Notes: generated from the letters alone by a model not told the origin. A DNA stretch of 64,000 nt from JAPPHY01 sp965247535 (GCA_965247535.1 OZ252018.1:1913290-1977289), one strand, 5' to 3'. Positions 9,038-18,312 are shown, numbered from the stretch's first letter. Numbers and translations: made by a program.

Positions 9038-9514
9038 TCAGAATCCGTCCCAGCCGGGGATGGCGGCCGCCTGTCGCACCCAGCTCGCAAAGAGCTCCTC
9101 GTCGATGTGGCCGTCCTCGTAGACGTGGTAGTAGCGCGCATCCTCGTCCCTGGAGTCGACGGGAGGCATGGGCGTCAGCGACTTGCCGTAGAGGAAACAC
9201 ACCTTGATGTACCTGTCGAAGCAGTGGTAGCTGAGAAACCAGCCCTGGCCCTCGACGCCGTAGAAGGGCGAGTTCCACCTCACGGCCTTCCGCACGCCGG
9301 GGACCGTTCGAACGATGAGGTCGTCCAGGCGGCGGCCCAGCTCGCTCTTCCAGCCTGGCATTGCTGCGATGTAGGCCTGCACGGGCGCGTCGCTGTCCGC
9401 CTTGGCGATCTGCGGGTTGCCGCCCGAAAGTAGCACGGGCTGCTTCTCACCGGCGTCTCCGGCATGCTGCTCGCCTGCTGCCTTCCTTGGACTCCTAGGC
9501 GATCTGGTGCTCAT
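9038..9514 (-). CDS. DUF1801 family protein
   Basis: A 158-aa cytoplasmic protein of the DUF1801/YdhG-like fold. The core runs VQAYIAAMPGWKSELGRRLD then VRKAVRWNSPFYGVEGQGWF, the typical pattern in which a conserved Trp-rich strand follows an amphipathic helix. The first 35 residues are basic and low-complexity and precede the domain. Relatives are often called iron chaperone-like because of structural similarity to frataxin, but function is unproven. GGAAGG lies about 7 bases before the ATG at 9514. It follows the ADP-ribosylglycohydrolase gene with a 58-base gap, so it is probably the last gene of that operon. Confidence 0.8.
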   Translation of the reverse strand: MSTRSPRSPRKAAGEQHAGDAGEKQPVLLSGGNPQIAKADSDAPVQAYIAAMPGWKSELGRRLDDLIVRTVPGVRKAVRWNSPFYGVEGQGWFLSYHCFDRYIKVCFLYGKSLTPMPPVDSRDEDARYYHVYEDGHIDEELFASWVRQAAAIPGWDGF

Positions 9515-9572
9515 TTCAATCCTTCCGTTGTCTCTGCATCCGACCGGTTGGGCTGGCGGTCGTTTGGTGCGA

Positions 9573-10514
9573 TCAGCCGCCGATCCCGGACGCCTCGCAC
9601 AGCGCGTCCGCCATCGAGGTTATCATGTCCGCCATTGCCAACCGCGAGCGCCACTCCTGCGGGATGGCTTCTGCGCCGTAGTGCGCACCCGCTATCTGTC
9701 CGTAGATCGCGCCGGTCGTGTCGGCGTCATCGCCGAGGTTGACCGCCAGCAGCGCGCCCTCGCGGAAGTCGCTCGACTTGTCGAACGCCCAAAGCGCCGC
9801 CTCAAGCGTCTTCACGACGTAACTTGATCCCACGATTTCCGGCGGCTCCCGGCTCGCGAACGAGCCTGATGCGATCTCCGCTATGGTCTCGTCGAGTGGT
9901 TCGCGCTCCCACAGCCCATCGACGGGGCAGTAGCCCGGCGCAAGCAGCGTCTGCTTGTCCACGCCGTTCAGCGCGCCCACGAGCAAGCCGCCGAAGTACC
10001 GGCAGGCGTCGACGGCCTGGGGTGCGGCGTGCGTGGTCCGGGAGCTCAGGGCCGCGCGGTCGATTGCCTCTGCTGCGTCACCGGCGTAGTACATCGGAAC
10101 GGGCGCAAGGCGCATGAGCGAGCCGTTGCCAGCGCTTCCTCGATCCCGTGTGCCGGCGAAGGGTTCGCCGGTTGCCTGAAATCGCGCGAGCGCGGCGCTG
10201 ACCGTATTGCCAATGTCAAAGGTGTGACCCGTCGAAGACATGTAGCCCTCCCGCCACCACCGCACGTATCGCTGCATCTGGTCGAGTGGATCGAAGCCGC
10301 TGCACTCCAGCAGGCTGGCCGCCAGGCAGAGCGCCATCGACGTGTCGTCCGTCCACTGGCCGGGCCTCAGGTGGAACGGCCCGCCGCCCACCATGTCGTC
10401 GATTGGCTCGAAGGTTCCGGGCGCCTTGAACTCGAGCGTCGTGCCGAGGGCATCGCACGCCGCGAGGCCGAGGAGGCAGCCGCGGAAGCGGTCTATTGTC
10501 GTCGGTTGGCTCAT
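9573..10514 (-). CDS. ADP-ribosylglycohydrolase family protein
   Basis: A 313-aa ARH/DraG-family enzyme that hydrolyses ADP-ribose from modified proteins or small molecules, using two Mg ions. Metal-binding signatures are visible at both ends: GQWTDDTSMALC near residue 52 and NLGDDADTTGAIYGQIAGA near residue 258. The N-terminal GCLLGLAACDALG motif is also classic. The frame continues upstream into the phosphatase region, but the ATG at 10514 fits the family start. The preceding gene on the strand encodes a dual-specificity phosphatase that ends only 20 bases upstream, which suggests a co-transcribed pair of modification-removing enzymes. Confidence 0.92.
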   Translation of the reverse strand: MSQPTTIDRFRGCLLGLAACDALGTTLEFKAPGTFEPIDDMVGGGPFHLRPGQWTDDTSMALCLAASLLECSGFDPLDQMQRYVRWWREGYMSSTGHTFDIGNTVSAALARFQATGEPFAGTRDRGSAGNGSLMRLAPVPMYYAGDAAEAIDRAALSSRTTHAAPQAVDACRYFGGLLVGALNGVDKQTLLAPGYCPVDGLWEREPLDETIAEIASGSFASREPPEIVGSSYVVKTLEAALWAFDKSSDFREGALLAVNLGDDADTTGAIYGQIAGAHYGAEAIPQEWRSRLAMADMITSMADALCEASGIGG

Positions 10515-10534
10515 TGCGGTCCGGCCACCTGAGG

Positions 10535-11068
10535 CTATTCGGCCCACTCCATGATGTACCGGCGCTGCTCGGACGTTTCCGGCGATTGCGGCCTTCGATA
10601 GCTCTTGGCCACGCCCTTCCACCACGTCGCAATCTGTGCGAGGGCCTCCTCCCCCGAGTACCCACGGCGACGAAGCCAGCATCCAACAACGGTGCCGGTG
10701 CGCCCAATTCCTCCCCAGCAGTGAACGTAGACCGTCTCGCCCCGCTCCATTGCGGAGTCGATCGCGTCCAAAATCTCGACCATCCGCGTTTTGTGGGGAG
10801 TGGACCTGTCGACGATGGGGTGGCGCTCCCAGTCTAGGGACCGCGATAGCCTGCCGGCTTCCTGCTGCGCGATCTCGCGATACGAGTCCAGTTCCCCCTC
10901 CTCCGTCAGATCGATGAAGCGACTGACGCCGGCAGCGAGTAGGCTGCTCAGTTTCTCCCTGGCGTTCGAACGAAAGATGTCTCCGGGGTACTCTCCGGCC
11001 GCGAACTTCCCGGGCCTGACCCAGTAGCTGTTGGGTATGGGGCGTTCGTTGTGTGTGGGTGATGTCAT
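10535..11068 (-). CDS. Dual-specificity/tyrosine phosphatase-like protein
   Basis: A 177-aa cytoplasmic Cys-based phosphatase. The P-loop HCWGGIGRTG is at residues 116-125, with nucleophile Cys117 and Arg123, and a candidate general acid Asp87 about 30 residues earlier, as in small DSPs. No signal peptide or membrane segment. Substrates in the family range from phosphotyrosine and phosphoserine to phospholipids or nucleotides; none can be chosen here. It is the first gene of a minus-strand group with the ADP-ribosylglycohydrolase and the DUF1801 protein. Confidence 0.85.
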   Translation of the reverse strand: MTSPTHNERPIPNSYWVRPGKFAAGEYPGDIFRSNAREKLSSLLAAGVSRFIDLTEEGELDSYREIAQQEAGRLSRSLDWERHPIVDRSTPHKTRMVEILDAIDSAMERGETVYVHCWGGIGRTGTVVGCWLRRRGYSGEEALAQIATWWKGVAKSYRRPQSPETSEQRRYIMEWAE

Positions 11069-11292
11069 GGGTCGGTAACGCCTCCTCTAGTTTCCAGGTG
11101 CGGGCCACGCAGCACTGCGTTGGCTGGAGTGCGGTTCGCCGGGAGGATGAGAGAACGTGAACTGAGTACGACTGAAGCCGGTTGGCTGCCGTCCATTCGC
11201 ATTCTTTACCATGAAGATTCCCTGAGTCAAGTGCGGCTATGTCCACATGACCACCACGCCGGACAGGATGGGCCCCGACCAAGGCTCAAGAC

Positions 11293-11320
11293 TTGCAACA
11301 GTGGTGGTTTGCGCTAAAAT
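11293..11320 (+). promoter_or_regulatory. Candidate sigma-70 promoter for degV
   Basis: TTGCAA (11293-11298) and TAAAAT (11315-11320) are separated by 16 bases, 45 bases before the degV start. The remaining sequence between 11069 and 11292 shows no coding or structural feature that I recognise. Confidence 0.55.
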
Positions 11321-11364
11321 GCTGTTGACCTTCGCGCCGCGCGCACCATCACAGAGGAGGTCTC

Positions 11365-12201
11365 ATGTCCGTACGAATTGTGACCGACAGTTGCTCGGAT
11401 CTTCCCCCTGACACGGCCCTGGCCTGCGGCATTACTGTGGTACCGCTCTTGGTGAACGCGGGAGGAGAGACGTACCGCGACGGCGTTGACATCAGTGCCG
11501 ACCGGTTCTACGAACTCCTGCAATCGCTTCCCGATCTGCCCACGACCTCCCAGCCGCCTCCCGCAGAAATTGCCGAGATATACGATCAGCTGCTTGAAGA
11601 TGGTCACGACGTGGTTGCGATTCACGTCAGCTCCATCCTGAGTGGGACCTACAACTCGGCGAGCCAGGCCAAGGAGATGTCGAAGGACCCTACCCGCGTC
11701 ACAGTGGTGGACTCGTATCTTGCGGGCGGGGCACTTGGACTGCTGGCCCTCGAAGCCGCCGTGCTGGCTCAGCAGTATGATGATCACAGCGAGGTGGCCG
11801 GCCAGGCGGAGAAGCGAGTGGAAAGGCAGACCGGCTACGTCATGGTCGATACGCTCAAGTACCTCGCCAAGGGCGGACGAATTGGGAAGGCGCAGGCCTT
11901 CATGGGCGAAGCGCTGCAGCTCAAGCCCATTCTGAGCGTTCGAGACGGCGCGGTGCACCCGGAGGAGCGCCCCAGGACAAGAAGGAAGGCGCTGGACAGG
12001 CTTTCCAGCCTTGTCCGCAGCCTGGCGCCGGTCAGCCGCCTTCACGTAAGCTACACGACAGGCCCCGACGACGCACACTCGCTGCGCGCTTCGCTGGCCG
12101 ACCTGGTGGAACCGGAGAATATCGTGGAATCCCGATTCGGTCCGGTCCTGGGGACCCACCTGGGGCCCGGGGCAATTGGGGTGGCGGTAACGCGGGACTA
12201 G
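11365..12201 (+). CDS. DegV family fatty-acid-binding protein
   Basis: A 278-aa cytoplasmic DegV (FakB-like) protein. These bind a fatty acid and, in Firmicutes, present it to FakA kinase for phosphorylation and entry into phospholipid synthesis. Visible motifs are VRIVTDSCSDLP at the N-terminus, the fatty-acid contact region HVSSILSGTYNSA near residue 92, and the C-terminal HLGPGAIGVAV closing segment. AGAGGAGGTC is placed 4-5 bases before ATG 11365. No fakA partner is present in this window, so the role as an acyl donor carrier is inferred from family only. Confidence 0.92.
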   Translation: MSVRIVTDSCSDLPPDTALACGITVVPLLVNAGGETYRDGVDISADRFYELLQSLPDLPTTSQPPPAEIAEIYDQLLEDGHDVVAIHVSSILSGTYNSASQAKEMSKDPTRVTVVDSYLAGGALGLLALEAAVLAQQYDDHSEVAGQAEKRVERQTGYVMVDTLKYLAKGGRIGKAQAFMGEALQLKPILSVRDGAVHPEERPRTRRKALDRLSSLVRSLAPVSRLHVSYTTGPDDAHSLRASLADLVEPENIVESRFGPVLGTHLGPGAIGVAVTRD

Positions 12202-12435
12202 GCGGCAGAGAGACTTCGTATGCGGTCTTTCCCTCCAAGCCGCGGCGCTTCATGAGACGCAATCCCGAGTCTCAAACTTGGCAAACTTTAGAGTTCGCCC
12301 ATGGCCCGCTCAAGATTCCGTGACCTCTGCCATCAGAATATGCTGCCAGAATGGTAGCTGAGGTCCTGTGAGCAGTCCCATGCGATGCTGCGGGTAGCCT
12401 GCTGAAGTAGAGGCCTACGTGCTGGATGAGAGAAC

Positions 12436-14193
12436 ATGGCCAGTCCCGTAAACGAGCATATCCGCTACGAACCGGATGAAGTTCCACCGCCGCTGGTAGC
12501 CCTGGGGGCCGGGGCGCAGGCGGCGGCGCTCATTGTGGCGCCCGTGGTCCTCACCGTCGTGATAGTAGTGCGGATCGCCGGCGCTTCGGAGAGCTACCTG
12601 GTATGGGGCGTGTTCGCGGCCATGGTGGTCTGCGGTCTAACCACCGCGTTGCAGGCGGCGCGCATCGGACGGTTCGGATCGGGGCACGTTCTCATAATGG
12701 GCACGTCCGGGGCCTTCATCGCGGTTAGCGTGGCCGCGCTGCAGCTGGCCGGTCCCGCGAAGCTGGCTACGCTTGTAGTCATCTCATCGCTGTTCCAGTT
12801 CCTCCTGGCTGCGCGGCTGTCGTTGCTGCGGCGCATCTTCACTCCCACGGTCGCGGGCGTGGTCATTATGCTCATAACCGCCACCGTCGCGCCGGTTATC
12901 TTCAATTCGCTGACGCAGGTACCCGAAGGCACGAACGAAGCAGCTGCTCCCCTTGCAGCCGGGGTCACACTGCTGGTGGTCACAGGGCTGATCCTTCGAG
13001 GGCCGCCGTCTCTGCGCCTGTGGTCACCCGTCCTGGGCGTCATAGCAGGGTGCGCCGTCGGCGCGCCATTCGGCATATACGACACGGGAGTCGTGCAGGA
13101 CGCTGCGTGGTTCGGCGTTCCCGTGGGCGAGTGGCCCGGATTCGATCTGAAGCCTGATGCGGCCTTTTGGGCGCTCCTGCCCGCCTTCGCAGTGGTGACG
13201 CTCGTGGGAGCCATCGAGACCATAGGCGATGGCGTTGCCATCCAGCGCGTGTCGCGGCGCCGGCCACCGGCCACCGACTTCCAGGTGGTGCAGGGCGCCC
13301 TGAACGCTGACGGTATGGGCAACCTGTTGTCAGGACTGGCCGGCACACTGCCCAACACGACGTACTCAACCAGCATATCGCTGGCGGAGGTGACGGGCAT
13401 CGGCGCGCGGCGCGTTGGCATAATCATCGGCGCAATCATCTTCGCCCTGGCGTTCTTCCCAAAGATCGCGGCGCTGCTCATTGCCATACCTTCGCCCGTA
13501 GCAGCCGCGTACATCATGGTCCTGCTTGCCCTTCTCTTCGTGCAGGGAATGCGCATCATAGTCCAGGACGGCGTGGACCATCGCAAGGCGATGGTCGCCG
13601 GCCTGAGCTTCTGGCTGGGCGTGGGATTCCAGAACGGGTGGATCTTTCCCGACCTCCTGGGCGACGGCTTTCTGGCGATACTGCTGGGCAACGGCATGAC
13701 CTCGGGCGCGATCGCCGCTGTGATCATGATGGTGTTCCTGGAGCTCACTGGGCCAAGGCGTAAACGCCTTCGCGTTTCACTCGACGACGACACACTTCCG
13801 CGCGTGAGCGCTTTCCTGCGGGACTTTGCCATGAACGCGGGGTGGAACGCCGCGGCGGCCGAGCGGCTGGTTCTCGTGGGTGAGGAGACGCTCCTCAGCA
13901 TGTCCTCAGACGACCAGGACATACCGGCCGGTCGCCGGCTGGTTGCCACAGCGCGCAGCCTTGGCCGCGAAGCGGAGGTGGAGTTCATCGCGGCGGCCGG
14001 AGGCGAGAACCTGGAGGACAGGCTCGCGTACCTGGGCGACGCGCCGGACATCTCCGACGAACGGGAGATTTCCTTCCGCCTGCTGCGCCACCTTTCAACG
14101 TCAGTGAGCCACCAGAAGTACCACGGCGTGGAAGTTGTGTCCGTGAGGGTGGCGTCCAGCCAGGGAGGGGAGCGGGCCGGCGCGGATTCCTGA
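12436..14193 (+). CDS. NCS2 (xanthine/uracil permease) transporter with C-terminal GHKL-like domain
   Basis: A 585-aa protein. Residues 20-437 are an NCS2 nucleobase transporter with about 12-14 helices; the substrate-site motif GAIETIGDG (258-266, Glu261) and the following ADGMGNLLSGLAGTLPNTTYS (291-311) are diagnostic. The family imports purines, pyrimidines or ascorbate by ion symport. Residues about 445-575 are soluble and unusual: LPRVSAFLRDFAMNAGW, then LVLVGEETLLSM, and a final EISFRLLRHLSTSVS plus VEVVSVRV follow the plan of an RsbW-type GHKL ATPase. The N-box Asn and the glycines of the G-boxes are not preserved, so ATP binding is doubtful. Likely a cytoplasmic regulatory tail. The 234 bases upstream of the gene (12202-12435) show no clear feature. 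Confidence 0.88.
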   Translation: MASPVNEHIRYEPDEVPPPLVALGAGAQAAALIVAPVVLTVVIVVRIAGASESYLVWGVFAAMVVCGLTTALQAARIGRFGSGHVLIMGTSGAFIAVSVAALQLAGPAKLATLVVISSLFQFLLAARLSLLRRIFTPTVAGVVIMLITATVAPVIFNSLTQVPEGTNEAAAPLAAGVTLLVVTGLILRGPPSLRLWSPVLGVIAGCAVGAPFGIYDTGVVQDAAWFGVPVGEWPGFDLKPDAAFWALLPAFAVVTLVGAIETIGDGVAIQRVSRRRPPATDFQVVQGALNADGMGNLLSGLAGTLPNTTYSTSISLAEVTGIGARRVGIIIGAIIFALAFFPKIAALLIAIPSPVAAAYIMVLLALLFVQGMRIIVQDGVDHRKAMVAGLSFWLGVGFQNGWIFPDLLGDGFLAILLGNGMTSGAIAAVIMMVFLELTGPRRKRLRVSLDDDTLPRVSAFLRDFAMNAGWNAAAAERLVLVGEETLLSMSSDDQDIPAGRRLVATARSLGREAEVEFIAAAGGENLEDRLAYLGDAPDISDEREISFRLLRHLSTSVSHQKYHGVEVVSVRVASSQGGERAGADS

Positions 14194-14240
14194 GGAGCAA
14201 CGGCCGCCTTACGCATCTAGCCTGCGCCACTCAGCGCCGG

Positions 14241-14996
14241 CTACTCGAAGGTAGATGCGTCCTCGCCAACCCACTTGACCAGGAGCGTGTTCAGGGAGCC
14301 GTCGGCCTTCATCGACGCCAGCGCCTCATCGAGCTTGCCCTTCAAGTCGCTGTCCTTGCGCACCCCGACGCCGAGCCCCCGGTCAAGGACCACGGTTGGT
14401 CCCACGATGGCCAGCCGGCCCTCGAACCCCTCCAGCTTCTCCACGGCGTATCCGTGGTCCACCAGGGAGGCGTCTATGTCACCACCGAGCAGCGCATCCG
14501 CCAGGTCTATCTCGCCCTCGAGTGACACGAAGGGTGTGCCCTGCTCCGTGAAGTAGTCGGAGTATATGGTGTTGGCGGTTGCGCCGAGAGTGCCCTGGAT
14601 GGCGGCGTCGCCTTCGCCGGCCCTCGCCAGGTACACCGATGGCGTAGGCGGGTAGTAGGCCTCCGTGAAGTCGATCGTCTCCTCCCGCTCGGCGGTGATG
14701 CTCATGCCCGCGAAGATCGCATCGAACTCCTCTGCAACTAGGTCCGGGATCATCGATTCCCAGTCATTCTGGACCCACTCGCACTCCAGATCGGCGCGGC
14801 TACACAGCTCGTCGCCAAGTTCACGCTCCAGGCCGTCTATCTCGCCATCGTCGTTTACAAAGTTGAAGGGATCGTAGCTGCCGTCGCTGGCGATCACCAC
14901 CGGTTCAGTCTCACTGCATGAGGTCAGTGCCGCTACGAGTGCGGCCGACAGCAGAATCACTCCCACGAGGTACAAGAATCGGAATCTCGATTTCAT
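14241..14996 (-). CDS. Amino-acid type substrate-binding lipoprotein (SBP_bac_3)
   Basis: A 251-aa type-II periplasmic binding protein like those of polar amino-acid ABC importers. The signal peptide ends in the lipobox ALTSC near residues 22-26. The mature domain starts VVIASDGSYDPFNFVNDDGE and carries WVQNDWESMIPDLVAEEFDAI and MSITAEREETIDFTEAYY, all hallmark segments. No permease or ATPase gene adjoins it, so it is an orphan binding protein that may serve a distant transporter. The frame is open upstream to 15110, but ATG 14996 is preferred because of its GGAG about 6 bases upstream and because the signal peptide starts there. Confidence 0.9.
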   Translation of the reverse strand: MKSRFRFLYLVGVILLSAALVAALTSCSETEPVVIASDGSYDPFNFVNDDGEIDGLERELGDELCSRADLECEWVQNDWESMIPDLVAEEFDAIFAGMSITAEREETIDFTEAYYPPTPSVYLARAGEGDAAIQGTLGATANTIYSDYFTEQGTPFVSLEGEIDLADALLGGDIDASLVDHGYAVEKLEGFEGRLAIVGPTVVLDRGLGVGVRKDSDLKGKLDEALASMKADGSLNTLLVKWVGEDASTFE

Positions 14997-15086
14997 GGTC
15001 GCTCCTATCGGGCAACTCTCAGCCAGCGTCCGCAACCGCAGGGCTACCCGCACACCTGCAATGTGCAAGCTATTGCCACCATTGAG

Positions 15087-15114
15087 AGTATAGCGTTGCG
15101 GCCGGGACATTCAA
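15087..15114 (-). promoter_or_regulatory. Candidate promoter of the SBP_bac_3 gene
   Basis: On the minus strand TTGAAT (15114-15109) and TATACT (15092-15087) with a 16-base spacer. This leaves a leader of about 85 bases before ATG 14996. The location also supports that start over the upstream in-frame alternative at 15110, which would precede transcription. Confidence 0.55.
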
Positions 15115-15279
15115 CCACCCGCGCCTGTCGTGGACTCAGCTAGAATGGGGCAAAGAATACGCTCCGCGCAGGTGCATACCTACCTCTGTCGTCGCACGTC
15201 TTCTGGTTGACTACTAAAATTGTCACGTCCGCAAGCTGAATGCTAATGTACACGCAGCGGAACGCTTGGGGGTGGCCTA

Positions 15280-15768
15280 ATGACATATGGCAGGGAAAGT
15301 AGACAAGGGCCGACGTCAATTGCGTCGGAGCGTGGCGCAACCGAGACGCTGACCCTGCCGGATGAACTCATCCTGATGCTCCTCAATGAGGAGAACGGCT
15401 ACTTCCATCAGGTGCCGGGCTGGAACCTGAACTGCGTCGTCATCGGCGCCGTGCTTGCGGAGCAGTCTCTCATGAATCGCGTTGACACGGACCTCGAGTC
15501 GCTGTTCCTCGTGGACCAGACTGAAACGGGCAACCCGGTCCTGGACCCCGTCCTAAAGACGATCGCTTCCCAAACAGGTACGCACAGCTGCCTTGGGTCC
15601 AGATGGATGGAACTGCAGCTGGCAGTGAACGTCATGATGCTCGCGCGTCACTTCACCTTCGAGGTTTCCCTCAGCAAGTACAAGGATAAGCTGAAGATCA
15701 ACTCCCTTCCCTCACTGAAGCCCCATAAGTCCTTGAAGCTCTTGGTTACCGAAAAGCGCGGCCTCTAG
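15280..15768 (+). CDS. GPP34-like protein, atypical C-terminal half
   Basis: A 162-aa protein. Residues 20-95 look like the start of a GPP34 (Golgi phosphoprotein 3 fold) domain: LTLPDELILMLLNEENGYFH, GAVLAEQSLMNRVDTD and LVDQTETGNPVLDPVL. Bacterial GPP34 proteins usually run about 200-230 aa and bind membrane lipids. After residue about 98 the resemblance stops, and the remaining 60 residues (basic, Lys/Leu-rich) do not match the family. Either a frameshift or decay has altered the end, or this is a divergent short form. GGGGGTGG precedes the ATG. It ends tail-to-tail with the MMPL exporter, overlapping by 4 bases. Confidence 0.6.
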   Translation: MTYGRESRQGPTSIASERGATETLTLPDELILMLLNEENGYFHQVPGWNLNCVVIGAVLAEQSLMNRVDTDLESLFLVDQTETGNPVLDPVLKTIASQTGTHSCLGSRWMELQLAVNVMMLARHFTFEVSLSKYKDKLKINSLPSLKPHKSLKLLVTEKRGL

Positions 15769-18233
15769 GGTCCCTGCTCGTGGCGCCGGTGCACGGCGTC
15801 GATGGCCACGTCCAGCTCGTTCGCCCAGTTCTGCACCATCGAGCGCAGCCGCATGTTCTGGTAGGCGCCCCAGACCGTCATCGCGGGCGGCACCAAAAGG
15901 GTGGAGACGATGAGCGAGTAGGCGATGGTGATCGCCGCCGTGAAGCCGAACTGCTGTGAAGCGGCCAGAGGCGAGGCGACCAGTACTCCCAACCCGAGCG
16001 CTGTCGTAAGCGCGGAGCCCAGCAGCGCCGAACCGGTTGTGGCCAGCGTTCGAATCGCCGCCTGCTCCGGGTTGCGTTCCTTGGCGTACTCCTCGCGGTA
16101 ACGGTGAATTACGTGGATGGTGTAGTCGACTCCAATCCCGATCGAAAGCGCCGTGATGATGGATGTGATGAGCGAATAGGGGATGCCAAGCAGGGCCATT
16201 GTGCCCAGCACGGAGATGAGGACGAGGATGATCGGCCCAACGGCAATGAACGCCAGCGCGGGCTGACGTAGCGTAACCCAGAAGAAGAGCGCGAGCACAC
16301 TGAGGGCAACTACGATGGTGACGCTGATCGCCTCCGTTAGCCGCTCCGTTATTGCATCCGTAACGGTAACTGAGATGATGCTGTCGGACGTTGCCGTGAC
16401 GCTTTCATCGTCGCCGAGCCAGAGGGCCTCAATGTCCCCCTGAAGCGACTTGGTGAGCGCAGGGACGCCCGAAACAGTCGGAATCTCAACCAGTATCACG
16501 TCGATGCCGTCAGGATTGTTGACGAGGACCCGCTCGACGGCTGGATCCATCGCTGCCATCCTGTCGATGAACTCCTGCATCAAGCCAGGGTTCAGCTGTA
16601 CACCGGACGATGCTTCCCGGAAGAGTGCGGCGAGCTCCGGATCGTACTTGCCGTCGGAAGCTCCGCTGTCGGTGGTCCAGTCCTCGGCAAGCAGGGCGTA
16701 GGATGCCTGAATCGGCCCCGCGGCTGCGCCTGGCCGGCGCTGTTCGTCTGCGAATGCGGCCGTAAGGTCCTGCAGGTTGAGAAGCGTGCGGGTCTCCGTG
16801 GCCTCGGCCTTGATGAGGACGCTCGCGAGCTCGGTGGAGCCACCGACGGCCGCATCAAGGGTGTCCATGTCCTGCAGCAGGCTTCCTCCTCGAGGCAGGA
16901 CGTCGCGGATGCTGAACTCCGATTCGAGGTCTGTGGCCAGGACGCCCAGCACGGCGGTTACCAGTACAACGGCAGCAATGTACGGGGCCGGCCTGCGGGT
17001 GACACCTCTGCCAAGCATCTCCGCGACGCGCTCCACCCCGGGCAATGCACCTGAGATCGGGCGGGGTGGCGACAGCCTCCCTCGCGCCTCGCGCCGCCGG
17101 TCGATGATTGTCCGGCCGGCCGGCAGCAGCGTCAGCATCACAATGAGGCTGAGACCCACGCCCAGTCCCGCGTTGATGCCGAAATCACCGACGATTCCAA
17201 TCGGAGAGAAGAGGCTGGCCAGGAGGCTCACAATTGTCGTGACGGCGGCCAGGATGAGCGGGGCGGTGACGTTGCGTAGTCCGGTTCGTGCGGCGTCGGC
17301 CACCGGCAGGCCGGCAATGCGCTGCTCGCGATAGTGCGACACTATCTGAATGGCATAGTCAACCGTGAGACCTATTATGATCACCGGCGTCAACGTCGTT
17401 AGTGAGTTCGGTGGGCCGGTTAGTCCCAGGCCATTGGGGCCCAGCCAGCCCTCCACCCCGACGGTCGCCATTAGGGCCAGTAGAAGCCCCAACAGAGTGA
17501 GAAGCAGATCAGAGAGCGTGCGCAGGAAGAGCAGGAGAATTCCGGCGATCAGCAGGAACGCCAACCCAATCAGTGGCGCCATCCCCTCTTCCGTAGCCCT
17601 CTTGTACTCATCCTCTACAATGACGGGCGAGATGCTGGTGACCTGCAACGGCCCCTCATCCGCGGCCGCCAGCTTGCCTATCCGCCTCTCGGCTTCCGCC
17701 ACGCGGTCGTCTCCCGTGTCCCGCAGGCGGACCACGGCGATGGCGACCTCCGTGCCGTCCGTGTCCGTGCCCGTGAGCGCGTAGAACGCGGCCCGCAGCT
17801 CGGGAAGGGCCGGCGCGTCGTCGACCTGTGCGCGGGTGACCGACTCGAAGCTGTCCACCTGGAGCATGGCCTGCACCAGGAACGTCGGCGCGGCCACGGG
17901 ATTGTCGTGGGCAAGCAGCTCTCCCACGGCCGGGTCTGTTACGATCCTGTTGAGCAGGTCTGCCATCTGGGACAGGCCGCCGGGCGAGATGGCGTCCCCG
18001 CGGAACAGAAGCGTGACGACTCGTCCCGCGCCGAACTCTCCAAAGTACTCATCGATTTCGGCAAGCGCCAGCGCTACCGGCCCACCCTCTGGTAGAGTAT
18101 CGGCTGTCTCCGGCAGAGGTGCACGGAGCGGAGCACCCGCGCCAAGCGCGACAACGACGGCGAACATCACCACCAGTGCGATTTTGGGACGGGCCGTGAC
18201 CAGGCCGCTAAACTTGCCCAGAATCGCGTTCAT
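15765..18233 (-). CDS. MMPL/RND-superfamily exporter
   Basis: An 822-aa inner-membrane transporter with internal two-fold symmetry. Each half has one helix, a large extracytoplasmic domain and a five-helix bundle. Proton-relay type motifs recur: GLTVDYAIQIVSHYREQ in the first half and GIGVDYTIHVIHRYREE in the second, each with the Asp-Tyr pair of MMPL proteins. Relatives move lipids, hopanoids or hydrophobic compounds. No periplasmic adaptor or outer-membrane channel gene is nearby, which suits an MMPL-type exporter. The neighbour upstream is a broken Rieske oxygenase; whether the two were a unit acting on lipids is speculation. Confidence 0.88.
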   Translation of the reverse strand: MNAILGKFSGLVTARPKIALVVMFAVVVALGAGAPLRAPLPETADTLPEGGPVALALAEIDEYFGEFGAGRVVTLLFRGDAISPGGLSQMADLLNRIVTDPAVGELLAHDNPVAAPTFLVQAMLQVDSFESVTRAQVDDAPALPELRAAFYALTGTDTDGTEVAIAVVRLRDTGDDRVAEAERRIGKLAAADEGPLQVTSISPVIVEDEYKRATEEGMAPLIGLAFLLIAGILLLFLRTLSDLLLTLLGLLLALMATVGVEGWLGPNGLGLTGPPNSLTTLTPVIIIGLTVDYAIQIVSHYREQRIAGLPVADAARTGLRNVTAPLILAAVTTIVSLLASLFSPIGIVGDFGINAGLGVGLSLIVMLTLLPAGRTIIDRRREARGRLSPPRPISGALPGVERVAEMLGRGVTRRPAPYIAAVVLVTAVLGVLATDLESEFSIRDVLPRGGSLLQDMDTLDAAVGGSTELASVLIKAEATETRTLLNLQDLTAAFADEQRRPGAAAGPIQASYALLAEDWTTDSGASDGKYDPELAALFREASSGVQLNPGLMQEFIDRMAAMDPAVERVLVNNPDGIDVILVEIPTVSGVPALTKSLQGDIEALWLGDDESVTATSDSIISVTVTDAITERLTEAISVTIVVALSVLALFFWVTLRQPALAFIAVGPIILVLISVLGTMALLGIPYSLITSIITALSIGIGVDYTIHVIHRYREEYAKERNPEQAAIRTLATTGSALLGSALTTALGLGVLVASPLAASQQFGFTAAITIAYSLIVSTLLVPPAMTVWGAYQNMRLRSMVQNWANELDVAIDAVHRRHEQGP

Positions 18234-18312
18234 ATTGAGCGCGCTCCTCTCCGCCGCGGGGGGCGGATTTTCAGGCAGAGGCGACCTTTGCCCTCACTCA
18301 CGGCCTGAATCG

